The notes under the pieces are model-generated. The model was given only the letters and a program-made list of their open reading frames with translations. It did no database searches and was not told where the DNA came from. Below, in pieces: positions 19,407-27,396 of a stretch of DNA of 64,000 nt (the stretch's first letter is position 1; each line of letters starts with the position of its first letter). Made by a program: the position numbers and the translations under genes. Origin of the DNA: Blastocatellia bacterium (GTDB lineage: Bacteria > Acidobacteriota > Blastocatellia > UBA7656 > JADIYM01); assembly GCA_016705245.1 (NCBI GenBank), contig JADIYM010000004.1, positions 1-64,000 on the forward strand, written 5' to 3'.

Positions 19407-19570
19407 GCTCGCTTCCTACCGCGCAGCGGTTTCGTTCAGCGAACGCCCCGCGGACGGTGTCTGTAATCGCAGACTCGTCGTTGCGGAAGGACAGACGTGA
19501 TCGGAACCGTTCGACCGTCCGTGGGACGCTCGCTACCGCTCGCGGCTCGAAAAACGGGGACCACCCGCAT
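19407..19570. repeat. ~160-bp dispersed repeat, copy 2
   Basis: Nearly collinear with 2620-2783 (copy 1). The shared order is CTTCCTACCGCGCAGCGG, GTTTCGTTCAGCGA, an inverted ACGGACGG/CCGTCCGT pair, GATCGGAA(T/C)CGTTCGACCG, then GCTCGCTACCGCTCGCGG (19528-19545) and a CACCCG end. The two copies differ by scattered substitutions, including apparently compensating ones in the arms. Confidence 0.8.
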
Positions 19571-19746
19571 CGTGCACTACCAGGCAGGGACAAACCTCGG
19601 CAAAGTCTCATTCGGGTTCAGGACGGCCGGTGTGGCCCGTGGAATACGGAGAGTACCGATACGGATGTACCCGACTGGAGATCGGTTTTCGGGGTTCGGC
19701 CCGTAGTCCCGATACCGCAGCTTGATGAGTGTTTGGAGGTTCGGCC

Positions 19747-20460
19747 GTGTCCAAGAAGAAGGCCATAGTCTTTGGCGTCCTATTCATCGCACTCGCCGTC
19801 GGATTCCTTTTTCTGCCGGTCCGGGAGTGGTTCACGGCGTTGCAGGTATATGTCGACAGGCTCGGGCCGCTCGGTCCGGTGGTCGTTGCCGCGGCGTACG
19901 TGCTCCTGACGGTACTGCTCATCCCGGGCAGCGCCCTGACCATCGGAGCCGGAACGGTCTTCGGCCTCTGGACGGGACTTGCCGTCGTCGTAGTTGGCGC
20001 GAATCTCGGGGCACTCGGCTCCTTCCTCCTTGCCCGAACCCTCCTGAGAGACAAGGTTGCTGAATGGGCGAAGGCGAACCCTCGATTCGACGCCCTCGAC
20101 CGCGCAATCGCGAAGGAAGGATTCAAGATGGTCCTGCTGTCGCGGCTGAGTCCCGCATTCCCATTCACGCTTCTCAACTACCTGCTCGGGCTCACGAAGG
20201 TGTCGGTGGGTTCCTATGTCCTCGCAAACCTCATCGGGATGCTTCCGGGGACTTTTCTCTACGTCTACATAGGAGCGACTCTCTCGAGTGGACTGAGCGA
20301 GGGCGCGGGCCTGTTCAAGCAGATCCTGCTCGGCGTCGGACTGCTGGCGACGATCGGTGTCGTCATCCTCGTCACCCGGGCGGCCCGCCGAGCCATTGCG
20401 GAGGTGGAAGCAAGTACCGTTGTCGAGGAGCCTCAGGGTGCCGCTGTGGTTACGACCTGA
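19747..20460 (+). CDS. VTT (TVP38/TMEM64, DedA-like) membrane protein
   Basis: A 237-residue membrane protein with an N-terminal helix, then the VTT domain. Key segments are LTVLLIPGSALTIGAGTVFG, VVGANLGALGSFLLAR, LSRLSPAFPFTLLNYLLG, and NLIGMLPGTFLYVYIGA, followed by a last helix. Family members (YdjX/TVP38) are thought to act in lipid or small-molecule translocation. I chose the GTG at 19747 because GGAGG at 19735-19739 is spaced seven bases before it. The C-terminal tail is soluble and acidic. Confidence 0.88.
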   Translation: MSKKKAIVFGVLFIALAVGFLFLPVREWFTALQVYVDRLGPLGPVVVAAAYVLLTVLLIPGSALTIGAGTVFGLWTGLAVVVVGANLGALGSFLLARTLLRDKVAEWAKANPRFDALDRAIAKEGFKMVLLSRLSPAFPFTLLNYLLGLTKVSVGSYVLANLIGMLPGTFLYVYIGATLSSGLSEGAGLFKQILLGVGLLATIGVVILVTRAARRAIAEVEASTVVEEPQGAAVVTT

Positions 20461-20635
20461 CGCCGAGGCACTGCGGCTTGCTGATGCTGGAGGTGCGACG
20501 AGCTCGTGTGCGTCGGTCTATGAGCCGTCGGGCCGCCGCGGCGCTCGGTCGACTCCGCTCAATCAAAAGACGCGCAAGCTGAGCTATCATCCGGCCTTCG
20601 CTCCCCGACACTCGTGAATCGGACGGAGGCACCGC

Positions 20636-22534
20636 GTGGAAAACAATCGACGCGTTCGGCAATTCGGCATGTGGGATTCTCCGGTCACGGCCGCAGCCGT
20701 GGCCTCCGGTATTCGAATCACCGACGTTCAGTGGTCGAGTGATGGTCTGGCGCTCGTATGGCGCGAGGAAAGGTCGGGACGCGGCGTGCTCGTCGCCCAG
20801 GAAGGCGACGCCGCGCCGCGTGACCTGACCGACACGGTGGGCGTGCGGGCGCGCGTTGGATACGGCGGTGGCGACTTCTCAGTCGGTGCCGAGTGCGCAG
20901 TCTTCGCCGACCAGGAGTCCGGCCGACTGATGCGAGTTCCGCTGACGGGTGGATTGCCCGCGCCCGTCACTCCGGCTTTCGGCAAATTTGCGTCTCCGGC
21001 GATCTCTCCGGACGGACGTCACGTGCTGTTCGTCAACAGCACGGAGCGCAAGGACGTCATTGGCATCGTCGATATCGACGGTCATCACTGGCCGCAGATC
21101 ATAGCCTCGGGACACGACTTCTTCATGCAGCCTGCGTGGAGCAACGACGGCCTCCGCGTGACGTGGATCGCCTGGGATCACCCGAACATGCCGTGGGACG
21201 GCGCGCGCGCGTGGGTCGCAGATGTTCAGCTTCGCGACGGCCGCTTGCCCGAGCTCAAGGCCGCTCCGAGGTGTATCGCCGGCGGAGATGCCATAGCCGC
21301 ATCGCAGCCGTCCTTTACCCGCGACGGGTCCTCGCTGATCCTCATCAGCGACACGAACGGCTGGGGACGCGTCACCACTGTCCATCTCGAGACCGGCGCG
21401 TCGAGCGAGGCCGTCGCGCCCGACACCGAGTTCGGGACACCATCGTGGCTCCAGGGAATGCGGACGGTGTGCAGCACGCCGGATCCGTCAGTTGCTTTCG
21501 CCGTTGCGAGCCATCGCGGATTTCATCAGCTCGCGCGGGTTCACCTGCCGTCGGGAGGCATCGACCGGCTCAATGTCCTGTCGGGAGTGACGGCGATCGA
21601 GCAGCCGTCCGTGAATCTGCATACCAGCGCGATCGCCGTGATCGCTTCGTCGCCGGTCGTTCCATCGCGGCTCATCGTCGTCGAGGCCGACGGCACGGAG
21701 CGTGTCGTGCGCAGGTCGGCGTCCGAGAACGTTCCGGCCGATTCGCTTGCGTATCCGGAACCGATCGAGTGGCACGCGACCGACGGCTCACTCGTGCACG
21801 GGCTCTTCTACGAACCGACGTCCGAGCAGTTCACCTCGACCGGGCGCCCTCCGCTCGTCGTCGTCGTTCACGGTGGACCAACGACGCAGGCCGTCGCCGG
21901 ATGGGCTCCGGTGCATCAGTTTCTGGCGACACGCGGCTTTGCCGTGCTTGTGCCGAACTATCGAGGGAGCACCGGATACGGGCGTGAATACATGCTCGCG
22001 CTGAAGGGCAACTGGGGCGTCACCGATGTCGACGACTGCGTGACCGGAGCGCAGGAGCTAGCGAGCTCGGGTCGGGTGGACGGCGCGCGGATGGCGATCA
22101 TGGGCGGAAGCGCCGGCGGATTCACTGTTCTTCAGACGATGATCGACCGACCCGATGTCTTTGCCGCTGGCGTGTCGCTATACGGAGTTTCGAACCAGTT
22201 CGCGTTGTGTGCCGACACGCACAAATTCGAGGAGCGCTACACCGACTCGCTGATTGGTCCATTGCCTGAGTTTGCGCCGCAATATCGGGAGCGGTCTCCC
22301 GAGTTCCGTGCGGGTGAGATTCGTCGACCACTCGCCGTCTTCCAGGGCGAAGACGACGAAGTCGTTCCGAAGAGCCAGTCGGATGCAATCGTTGCTGCAC
22401 TCAGGTCAAGTGGCACTCCGCACGAGTACCACGTCTACGCAGGCGAGGGGCACGGCTGGAGGAAGGCGGAGACGATTGACGCGTACCTTCGCGCGCTCGA
22501 ACGCTTCCTGCGTCAGCACCTGGTCTATGCGTGA
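20636..22534 (+). CDS. S9 family prolyl oligopeptidase-like peptidase
   Basis: A 632-residue serine peptidase without a signal peptide. Residues 1 to about 370 form a propeller with WD/TolB-like repeats (SPAISPDGRHVLFVN, MQPAWSNDGLRVTWIAW). The C-terminal alpha/beta-hydrolase domain has VVVVHGGPTTQ, VLVPNYRGSTGYGREY and the nucleophile elbow GGSAGG with Ser492. Asp lies in FQGEDDEVVP and His in GEGHGWR. It probably degrades cytosolic oligopeptides. The start is a GTG at 20636 after CGGAGG. Confidence 0.92.
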   Translation: MENNRRVRQFGMWDSPVTAAAVASGIRITDVQWSSDGLALVWREERSGRGVLVAQEGDAAPRDLTDTVGVRARVGYGGGDFSVGAECAVFADQESGRLMRVPLTGGLPAPVTPAFGKFASPAISPDGRHVLFVNSTERKDVIGIVDIDGHHWPQIIASGHDFFMQPAWSNDGLRVTWIAWDHPNMPWDGARAWVADVQLRDGRLPELKAAPRCIAGGDAIAASQPSFTRDGSSLILISDTNGWGRVTTVHLETGASSEAVAPDTEFGTPSWLQGMRTVCSTPDPSVAFAVASHRGFHQLARVHLPSGGIDRLNVLSGVTAIEQPSVNLHTSAIAVIASSPVVPSRLIVVEADGTERVVRRSASENVPADSLAYPEPIEWHATDGSLVHGLFYEPTSEQFTSTGRPPLVVVVHGGPTTQAVAGWAPVHQFLATRGFAVLVPNYRGSTGYGREYMLALKGNWGVTDVDDCVTGAQELASSGRVDGARMAIMGGSAGGFTVLQTMIDRPDVFAAGVSLYGVSNQFALCADTHKFEERYTDSLIGPLPEFAPQYRERSPEFRAGEIRRPLAVFQGEDDEVVPKSQSDAIVAALRSSGTPHEYHVYAGEGHGWRKAETIDAYLRALERFLRQHLVYA

Positions 22535-22578
22535 GGCTTCGTGTCCATTCACAACACAGAGGTATGCGGTATCCGGGA

Positions 22579-22712
22579 CCGTCCGTGGGACGCTCGCTAC
22601 CGCTCGCGGCTCAAGGAACGGGGAAACGGCGGAGCGTCCTGCATGGTAGCGCACGATGCAGGTGGTCCCCGTTTTATGAGCCGCGAGCGGTAGCGAGCGT
22701 CCTACGGGCGGA
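22579..22712. repeat. long palindrome of the GCTCGCTACCGCTCGCGG family
   Basis: About 45-base arms mirror each other around a loop: CCGTCCGTGGGACGCTCGCT...ACGGGGA on the left and TCCCCGTTTTATGAGCCGCG...CCTACGGGCGG on the right. The cores are at 22592-22609 and 22681-22698. A smaller internal palindrome (TCCTGCAT/ATGCAGG) lies in the loop. It separates the S9 peptidase gene from the converging aldehyde dehydrogenase gene, so it may also act as a terminator. Confidence 0.8.
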
Positions 22713-22753
22713 TGTCCGAGACGCAAAACTCCGTCTTCTCGCAAAGAGGACAG

Positions 22754-24229
22754 TCAAGACGAGAGCCACCTGGTCACGGCGCCTACGAACTTCGCGACCC
22801 GCGGGGTGTACGGCGGATAAAACGAGCCGAACAGCGCCGGCAGGCCCTGCCGCAGGATCGACCTCTCGTGCGAGAAGGTCCGGAAGCCGGCCTCTCCGTG
22901 ATAATTCCCGAGACCACTCTCGCCGACACCGCCAAACGGCAGGTTCGGATGCACGAAGTGGATGACGACGTTGTTGACGGCCGTTCCGCCCGCCGTCGTC
23001 TGCGCTAGAACTCGCTCGGTGGCTCGCGCGTCCTTCGAGAAAATGTAGAGAGCGAGCGGCTTCGGACGCGACCGGACGGCGGCGATGGCTTCGTCAATTG
23101 AGCGGACCCCGACGACGAGCAGAATCGGTCCGAAGATCTCGTCCTTCAGGATCTCGGCATCCGATGGAATGTCGGTGAGGATCGTGGGTGCAATGTACCG
23201 CTCGGCGGCGTCACGCTGACCCCCGGCCGCAAGCAGCGCGCCGCGCTCGATGGCATCGTCGAGCAATCCGCTAAGTCGGTCGAAAGCCGCTCCGTCAACG
23301 ATTCGGCAGTAATCGCCCGACTTCTTTCGATCCGCGTCCGAGGCGCCATAGGCGCGACCGATTGCATCGCGCGCCTTCTCGAGAAACCGCGCCTTGACGG
23401 ATTCGTGAACGAGCACGTAATCCGGAGCCACGCACGTCTGGCCCGCGTTGACGAATCGGCCCCAGACGATGCGATCCGCGGCGGCCTCGACATCGGCCGA
23501 TGCGTCGACGATCGCCGGCGACTTGCCCCCTAGCTCGAGCGTCACCGACGACAGGTGCTTCGCGGCAGCCCCCATGATGATGCGGCCGAGCATCGTGCTT
23601 CCAGTGAAGAAGATGTGGTCGAAGGGAAGGGCGAGTAGCGATTTCGCCACCTCGGCATCGCCTTCGAAGACGGCGACTTCCTCCGGGGGAAAAACCCGGG
23701 CGATGAGCCTTGAGATGTAGCGGGAAACGCTCGGAGTTTTCTCCGACGGCTTGGCGCAGACGACGTTCCCGGCGGCCACTGCCGCGACGATCGGATCGAC
23801 GAGAAGCTGAAAAGGGAAGTTCCACGGCGCGATGACGAGAACGACGCCTTTTGGCTCGCTTCGAATCTCTCCGTGGGTCCCGAACATCGTCATGGTGCTT
23901 CGCACTTTCCGAGGGCCCATCCACTTGCGAAGGTGCTTGATCGTGTGGCCGATCTCACTGAGAACCGGCTGCAGTTCGGTCAGCTCCGATTCGGTCGCCG
24001 GCTTGTGGAGGTCCGTCCACAGCGCGTCGAAGAGATCGGTCCGGGTCTCGAGCAGCACCGACCGCAGTCGCTTGAGCGACTCGATGCGCTCGGCAGCGGT
24101 TCTGGACGCAACCATCCATCTGTTGGCCTGTTGCAGCGCGAACGTCGCGCGGATCTCGTCGGGCGACGCGTTTCGAAGCGGCGTGGATTCCTCCACGGAA
24201 GCACCGAGGACGGGGGTTGACGAAGACAC
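22754..24229 (-). CDS. aldehyde dehydrogenase (ALDH3-like)
   Basis: A 491-residue NAD(P)-dependent aldehyde dehydrogenase of the type that keeps a hydrophobic C-terminal extension (GSFYPPYTPRVAKFVGAVTRWL), as in fatty-aldehyde dehydrogenases of the ALDH3 group. Motifs are IAPWNFPFQLLVDP, CAKPSEKTP, FFTGSTMLGRIIM, LELGGKSPAIVD (catalytic Glu), NAGQTCVAPDYV (catalytic Cys) and DEIFGPILLV. It oxidises medium- or long-chain aldehydes, probably near the membrane. A GTG start at 24229 follows AGGAGG at seven bases. Confidence 0.93.
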   Translation of the reverse strand: MSSSTPVLGASVEESTPLRNASPDEIRATFALQQANRWMVASRTAAERIESLKRLRSVLLETRTDLFDALWTDLHKPATESELTELQPVLSEIGHTIKHLRKWMGPRKVRSTMTMFGTHGEIRSEPKGVVLVIAPWNFPFQLLVDPIVAAVAAGNVVCAKPSEKTPSVSRYISRLIARVFPPEEVAVFEGDAEVAKSLLALPFDHIFFTGSTMLGRIIMGAAAKHLSSVTLELGGKSPAIVDASADVEAAADRIVWGRFVNAGQTCVAPDYVLVHESVKARFLEKARDAIGRAYGASDADRKKSGDYCRIVDGAAFDRLSGLLDDAIERGALLAAGGQRDAAERYIAPTILTDIPSDAEILKDEIFGPILLVVGVRSIDEAIAAVRSRPKPLALYIFSKDARATERVLAQTTAGGTAVNNVVIHFVHPNLPFGGVGESGLGNYHGEAGFRTFSHERSILRQGLPALFGSFYPPYTPRVAKFVGAVTRWLSS

Positions 24230-24303
24230 GGGCGGACCTCCTGGAAACGATCGATCGTGACGATTCTACGCTCGTCGCGGCGAATCGGTTTTCGTGGCTA
24301 CGG

Positions 24304-25904
24304 CTACGGCACCCGCTTGTACCGCGTGTAGTTGGGTCCGTCCGGAGGAATCACCGGCGAAAGGACCCGCACCGTTCGCGGCGGAACCGTCACCGTGGCG
24401 ATGCCCGAACCGACCTCGAATGTGTCACCGCCATCGACATCGCGCAACTGGGCAGTGTCCTGCAGCCAGCCGTCGCGCGGCGTGATGACTTCCGTCACCG
24501 CCTCGTCGGTCGGATTCGCGAGCACCACGACCGTGTCGCGAACCGAGGACGTGACGCGAGCGAACCCGAGCAGCTTCGACGTCGGAATTCGAACGAAATC
24601 GCCGACCTGCAAGGCGCGCTTCGCGTTGCGGAGCGTGAGCGCCCGTCGGATCATCGCGAACTCGGGCGCATCTCCGGCCTCGGCGCGCTTCCAGTCCATG
24701 GGGCCGCGCTGTTCGGGGTCTTCCTTCCCAGTCAATCCGAGCTCCTCGCCGTAGTACACGAGCGGTGCCCCCGGAAGAGTGACCATCAGCCGGATGGCGA
24801 ATTCACGGTCGCGCATCGACGGAAGGCTGGTAGCGAGACGCGAGCGGTCGTGGTTCGAAAGGACGATCCACGACCGCAGGATCGGCTCGATACCGGCATC
24901 CTGGATCATCACGTCGATCATGTCGCCGGCCTTCGGGCCCTCCATCTTTCCTTCCGCAAGCAGGAAGATTATCCGGCTCAGATACATGTTCATCACGCCG
25001 TCGAGCGACGGGAACCAGTCGGCCGGGTAGTTGTAGTTCTCGCCGACCGTGTAGGAATCGTGACGCGCCGCGTGCGCCGCCGACGTGAGCTCGGTGAGGA
25101 CCTCCGGGCCGAGCTCGAAGGCCACATCGAGGCGCCAGCCGTCCGCGTACTTCAACCACTTCTGCACGATCGAGTCGGCGTCCCGATAAACACGCTGGCG
25201 GACGATCGGAGACTCGTACCGCAGCTCGGGAAGGTTGGGGATGTCGATCCACGCGAGATAGCCGTTCTTGATTCCTGCGCCGAACGAGTAGTAATCGCGA
25301 TACGGGCTCTGCTGGTTGCGCACGGCGTCCTGGAACCAGACGGACCGCCGTCCCGTGTGGTTGAACACACCGTCGAGGATGACTCGCATGCCGAGTCTAT
25401 GGGCTTCGTCGCACAACCTCTCGAAGTCGGCAACTGTTCCGTATTGCGGATCGATCGCAAAGAAATCCGTCGCGTCATACTTGTGATTGGAGTACGCGAG
25501 GAAGATCGGATTGAGGTAGACGACGTTGCATCCGAGTGCCTTGATGTAGCCGAGCCGTTTTGTGAGTCCGGGAAGGTCGCCTCCCCAGAAGTCGATCTCG
25601 TGCCGCCAGATCTCGGCGTCCTTGACGTAGTCGCCCTTCGTCGGCTGGTCGGTCCACGCGCGAAGGCGACGCGGCGCCTCGTACAACTTCGCTTTCTCGG
25701 GGCCGCTCATCCCAATGTCGAATCGATCCACGAAGACCTGGTAGACAACCTGCCTGAGCCTCCAGTCTGCCATCGTCGTTCGTAGACCTCGGCCGTGGCT
25801 CGAATGGACTTGCCGCCGTTCTGTGCGATTGCAGGGATGGTCGATGTCGATGAGAGGCTGATGAGTGCGGCTGCGACGAGAAACGGAGCAGGTCGACGTG
25901 CCAT
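24304..25904 (-). CDS. secreted GH13 alpha-amylase-family glycosidase, frameshift after signal peptide
   Basis: A signal peptide (MARRPAPFLVAAALISLSS, to AIAQ) starts at 25904 after GGAGAG. Near 25777 the frame must change by one base to join ADWRLRQVVYQVFVDRF, where the catalytic barrel begins. GH13 regions are DGVFNHTG (I), DGWRLDVAFE with the nucleophile Asp (II), TVGENYN with the acid Glu (III) and VLSNHDRSR (IV). A C-terminal beta domain follows. The total is 1601 bases, one short of a multiple of three, so a lost base is the simplest reading. It acts on alpha-glucans outside the cytoplasm; exact specificity is not readable. Confidence 0.87.
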
Positions 25905-26052
25905 CGGATCGCTCTCCAGTTGTTGAATTTGGGAACCGGCTTGAGGACGCTGCGCAAATAGCATAGCATCCAGCATTCGACTTGCCGGAAGCCGGACATC
26001 CGCCGGCGATCCAGACGGCGTACAACTACAGGAGCAGAGGTCACACACGTCG

Positions 26053-27357
26053 ATGAAGGGGTTCACCGAGGATCTGCAGCCGGGGACGGTGCTCAACGAC
26101 CGCTACGAGATCGTCAAGCGCATCGGAGGCGGCGGCATGGGGTCCGTGTACAACGCCCGCGACAAGCGACTCTCGGGACGGCTGGTTGCCGTCAAGGAGA
26201 TGATCCAGCAATTCTCCGACGAGGGTCAGCAGAAGAAGGCCGTCGACGACTTCCTTCGTGAAGCTGAACTGCTCGCGTCGCTGGACCATCCGTCGATCCC
26301 AACGATCTTCGACTACTTCATCGAGAACGGTCGCTACTACCTGGTGATGTATTTCATCCAGGGACGCGATCTCGAAGCCGAGATGTATCGTCGTGGCGGA
26401 CGCTGTGACGAGTTGACGATGACGCGGTGGGCGTCGCAGGTGGCGGACGTGCTCGCGTACATCCACGAGATGGAACCGCCGATCATCTACCGCGACATGA
26501 AGCCGGCGAATCTCATGCTCGACGAGCGGCGCAACAAGATCATGCTCATCGACTTCGGCATCGCGCGTTTCGTCGCGCCGTCGCAGAAGGGAGTGACGGC
26601 GATCGGAACGATGGGATATGCCCCTCCCGAGCTCTTCTCCGGAAAGGTCGAGCCCCGATCGGATCTCTACTCGCTTGGCGCGACGATGTTCCACATGATG
26701 ACGGGTTCGGATCCGCAGGATAACCCGCTCCTCATATTCGATTTCACCAAGCACCCCAAGCCCGCGAAGATCAACCCGGCTCTCTCGCCGGAAATGGACG
26801 AGCTGATCGTCAAGATGGTGGCGCACAAGCCGGAAGATCGGCCGGCATCGGCGGCAGCATTGAAGAAGGCGCTCGATGATCACGAGCGCCGTTTGTCGAA
26901 TCCTGCTGCTGCTCCCGTGCCCGTCCCGAGCTCTGCGCTTTGCACGACGTGCGGCGGCGGAATGGGGGCGAAGGACGCCTTCTGCCCGCACTGCGGAGCC
27001 GCGACCGGACAGCGAATCGGAACGCACGGACTGCAGGTCAAGCTCTCGACCCTCAACTCTCCGACGTCGCACGTCTTCTCGATCGACAAGGAAGATAATC
27101 TCATTGGTCGCGCGGATCCGAACGCGTCGATTTTCCCTGAGGTGGACCTGACGGTACATGACGTGCAGACGAAGGTCTCGCGGCGCCACGCCCGCATCTT
27201 CCGTCAGGGTGAGACGTACTTCATCGAGGACCTTGGGAGCGCCAACGGGACGTCCGTGAACGGGACGTTGCAGTTGAGCCCGCGGACCCCTCAGCCATTG
27301 CACAACGGCGATGTCGTGAAGCTCGGCGAGACGATGTTGAAGGTCTCGCTGGCTTAG
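26053..27357 (+). CDS. Ser/Thr protein kinase with zinc ribbon and FHA domain
   Basis: A 434-residue cytoplasmic protein with three domains. A Hanks-type kinase (about 15-285) has GGGGMGSVY, VAVKEM, a catalytic loop YRDMKPANLML, DFG in LIDFGIARF, and GTMGYAPPEL. A zinc ribbon (CTTCGGGMGAKDAFCPHCG) lies near residues 298-316. The FHA domain (about 330-434) has IGRADPN, VSRRHARI and GSANGTSVNG. No membrane helix is present, unlike many bacterial PknB proteins, so it probably senses through the ribbon or FHA. It is convergent with the J-domain fusion gene. Confidence 0.92.
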   Translation: MKGFTEDLQPGTVLNDRYEIVKRIGGGGMGSVYNARDKRLSGRLVAVKEMIQQFSDEGQQKKAVDDFLREAELLASLDHPSIPTIFDYFIENGRYYLVMYFIQGRDLEAEMYRRGGRCDELTMTRWASQVADVLAYIHEMEPPIIYRDMKPANLMLDERRNKIMLIDFGIARFVAPSQKGVTAIGTMGYAPPELFSGKVEPRSDLYSLGATMFHMMTGSDPQDNPLLIFDFTKHPKPAKINPALSPEMDELIVKMVAHKPEDRPASAAALKKALDDHERRLSNPAAAPVPVPSSALCTTCGGGMGAKDAFCPHCGAATGQRIGTHGLQVKLSTLNSPTSHVFSIDKEDNLIGRADPNASIFPEVDLTVHDVQTKVSRRHARIFRQGETYFIEDLGSANGTSVNGTLQLSPRTPQPLHNGDVVKLGETMLKVSLA

Positions 27358-27396
27358 CGTCGATCCGCGGCAGAGTCCGCTGAGGTTGGTGCGGAG

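Larger units (their letters stand above)
18998..19746. other. 749-bp gene-free gap rich in repeats
   Basis: No gene is supported between the divergent GT39-like and VTT genes. The gap holds the word TTTCTATCTGG (near 19165) shared with the window start, GCTCGCTATCGCTCGCGG (19201-19218), a tandem 53-bp repeat (19211-19313), the inverse core CCGCGAGCGATAGCGAGC (19350-19367) and copy 2 of the ~160-bp dispersed repeat (19407-19570). Open frames within it follow the repeats and are not protein-like. Confidence 0.7.

Noticed and set aside
19201..19570. Possible CRISPR array
   Set aside because: Repeats are few, palindromic, unevenly spaced and of differing length; there are no regular spacers and no cas genes.
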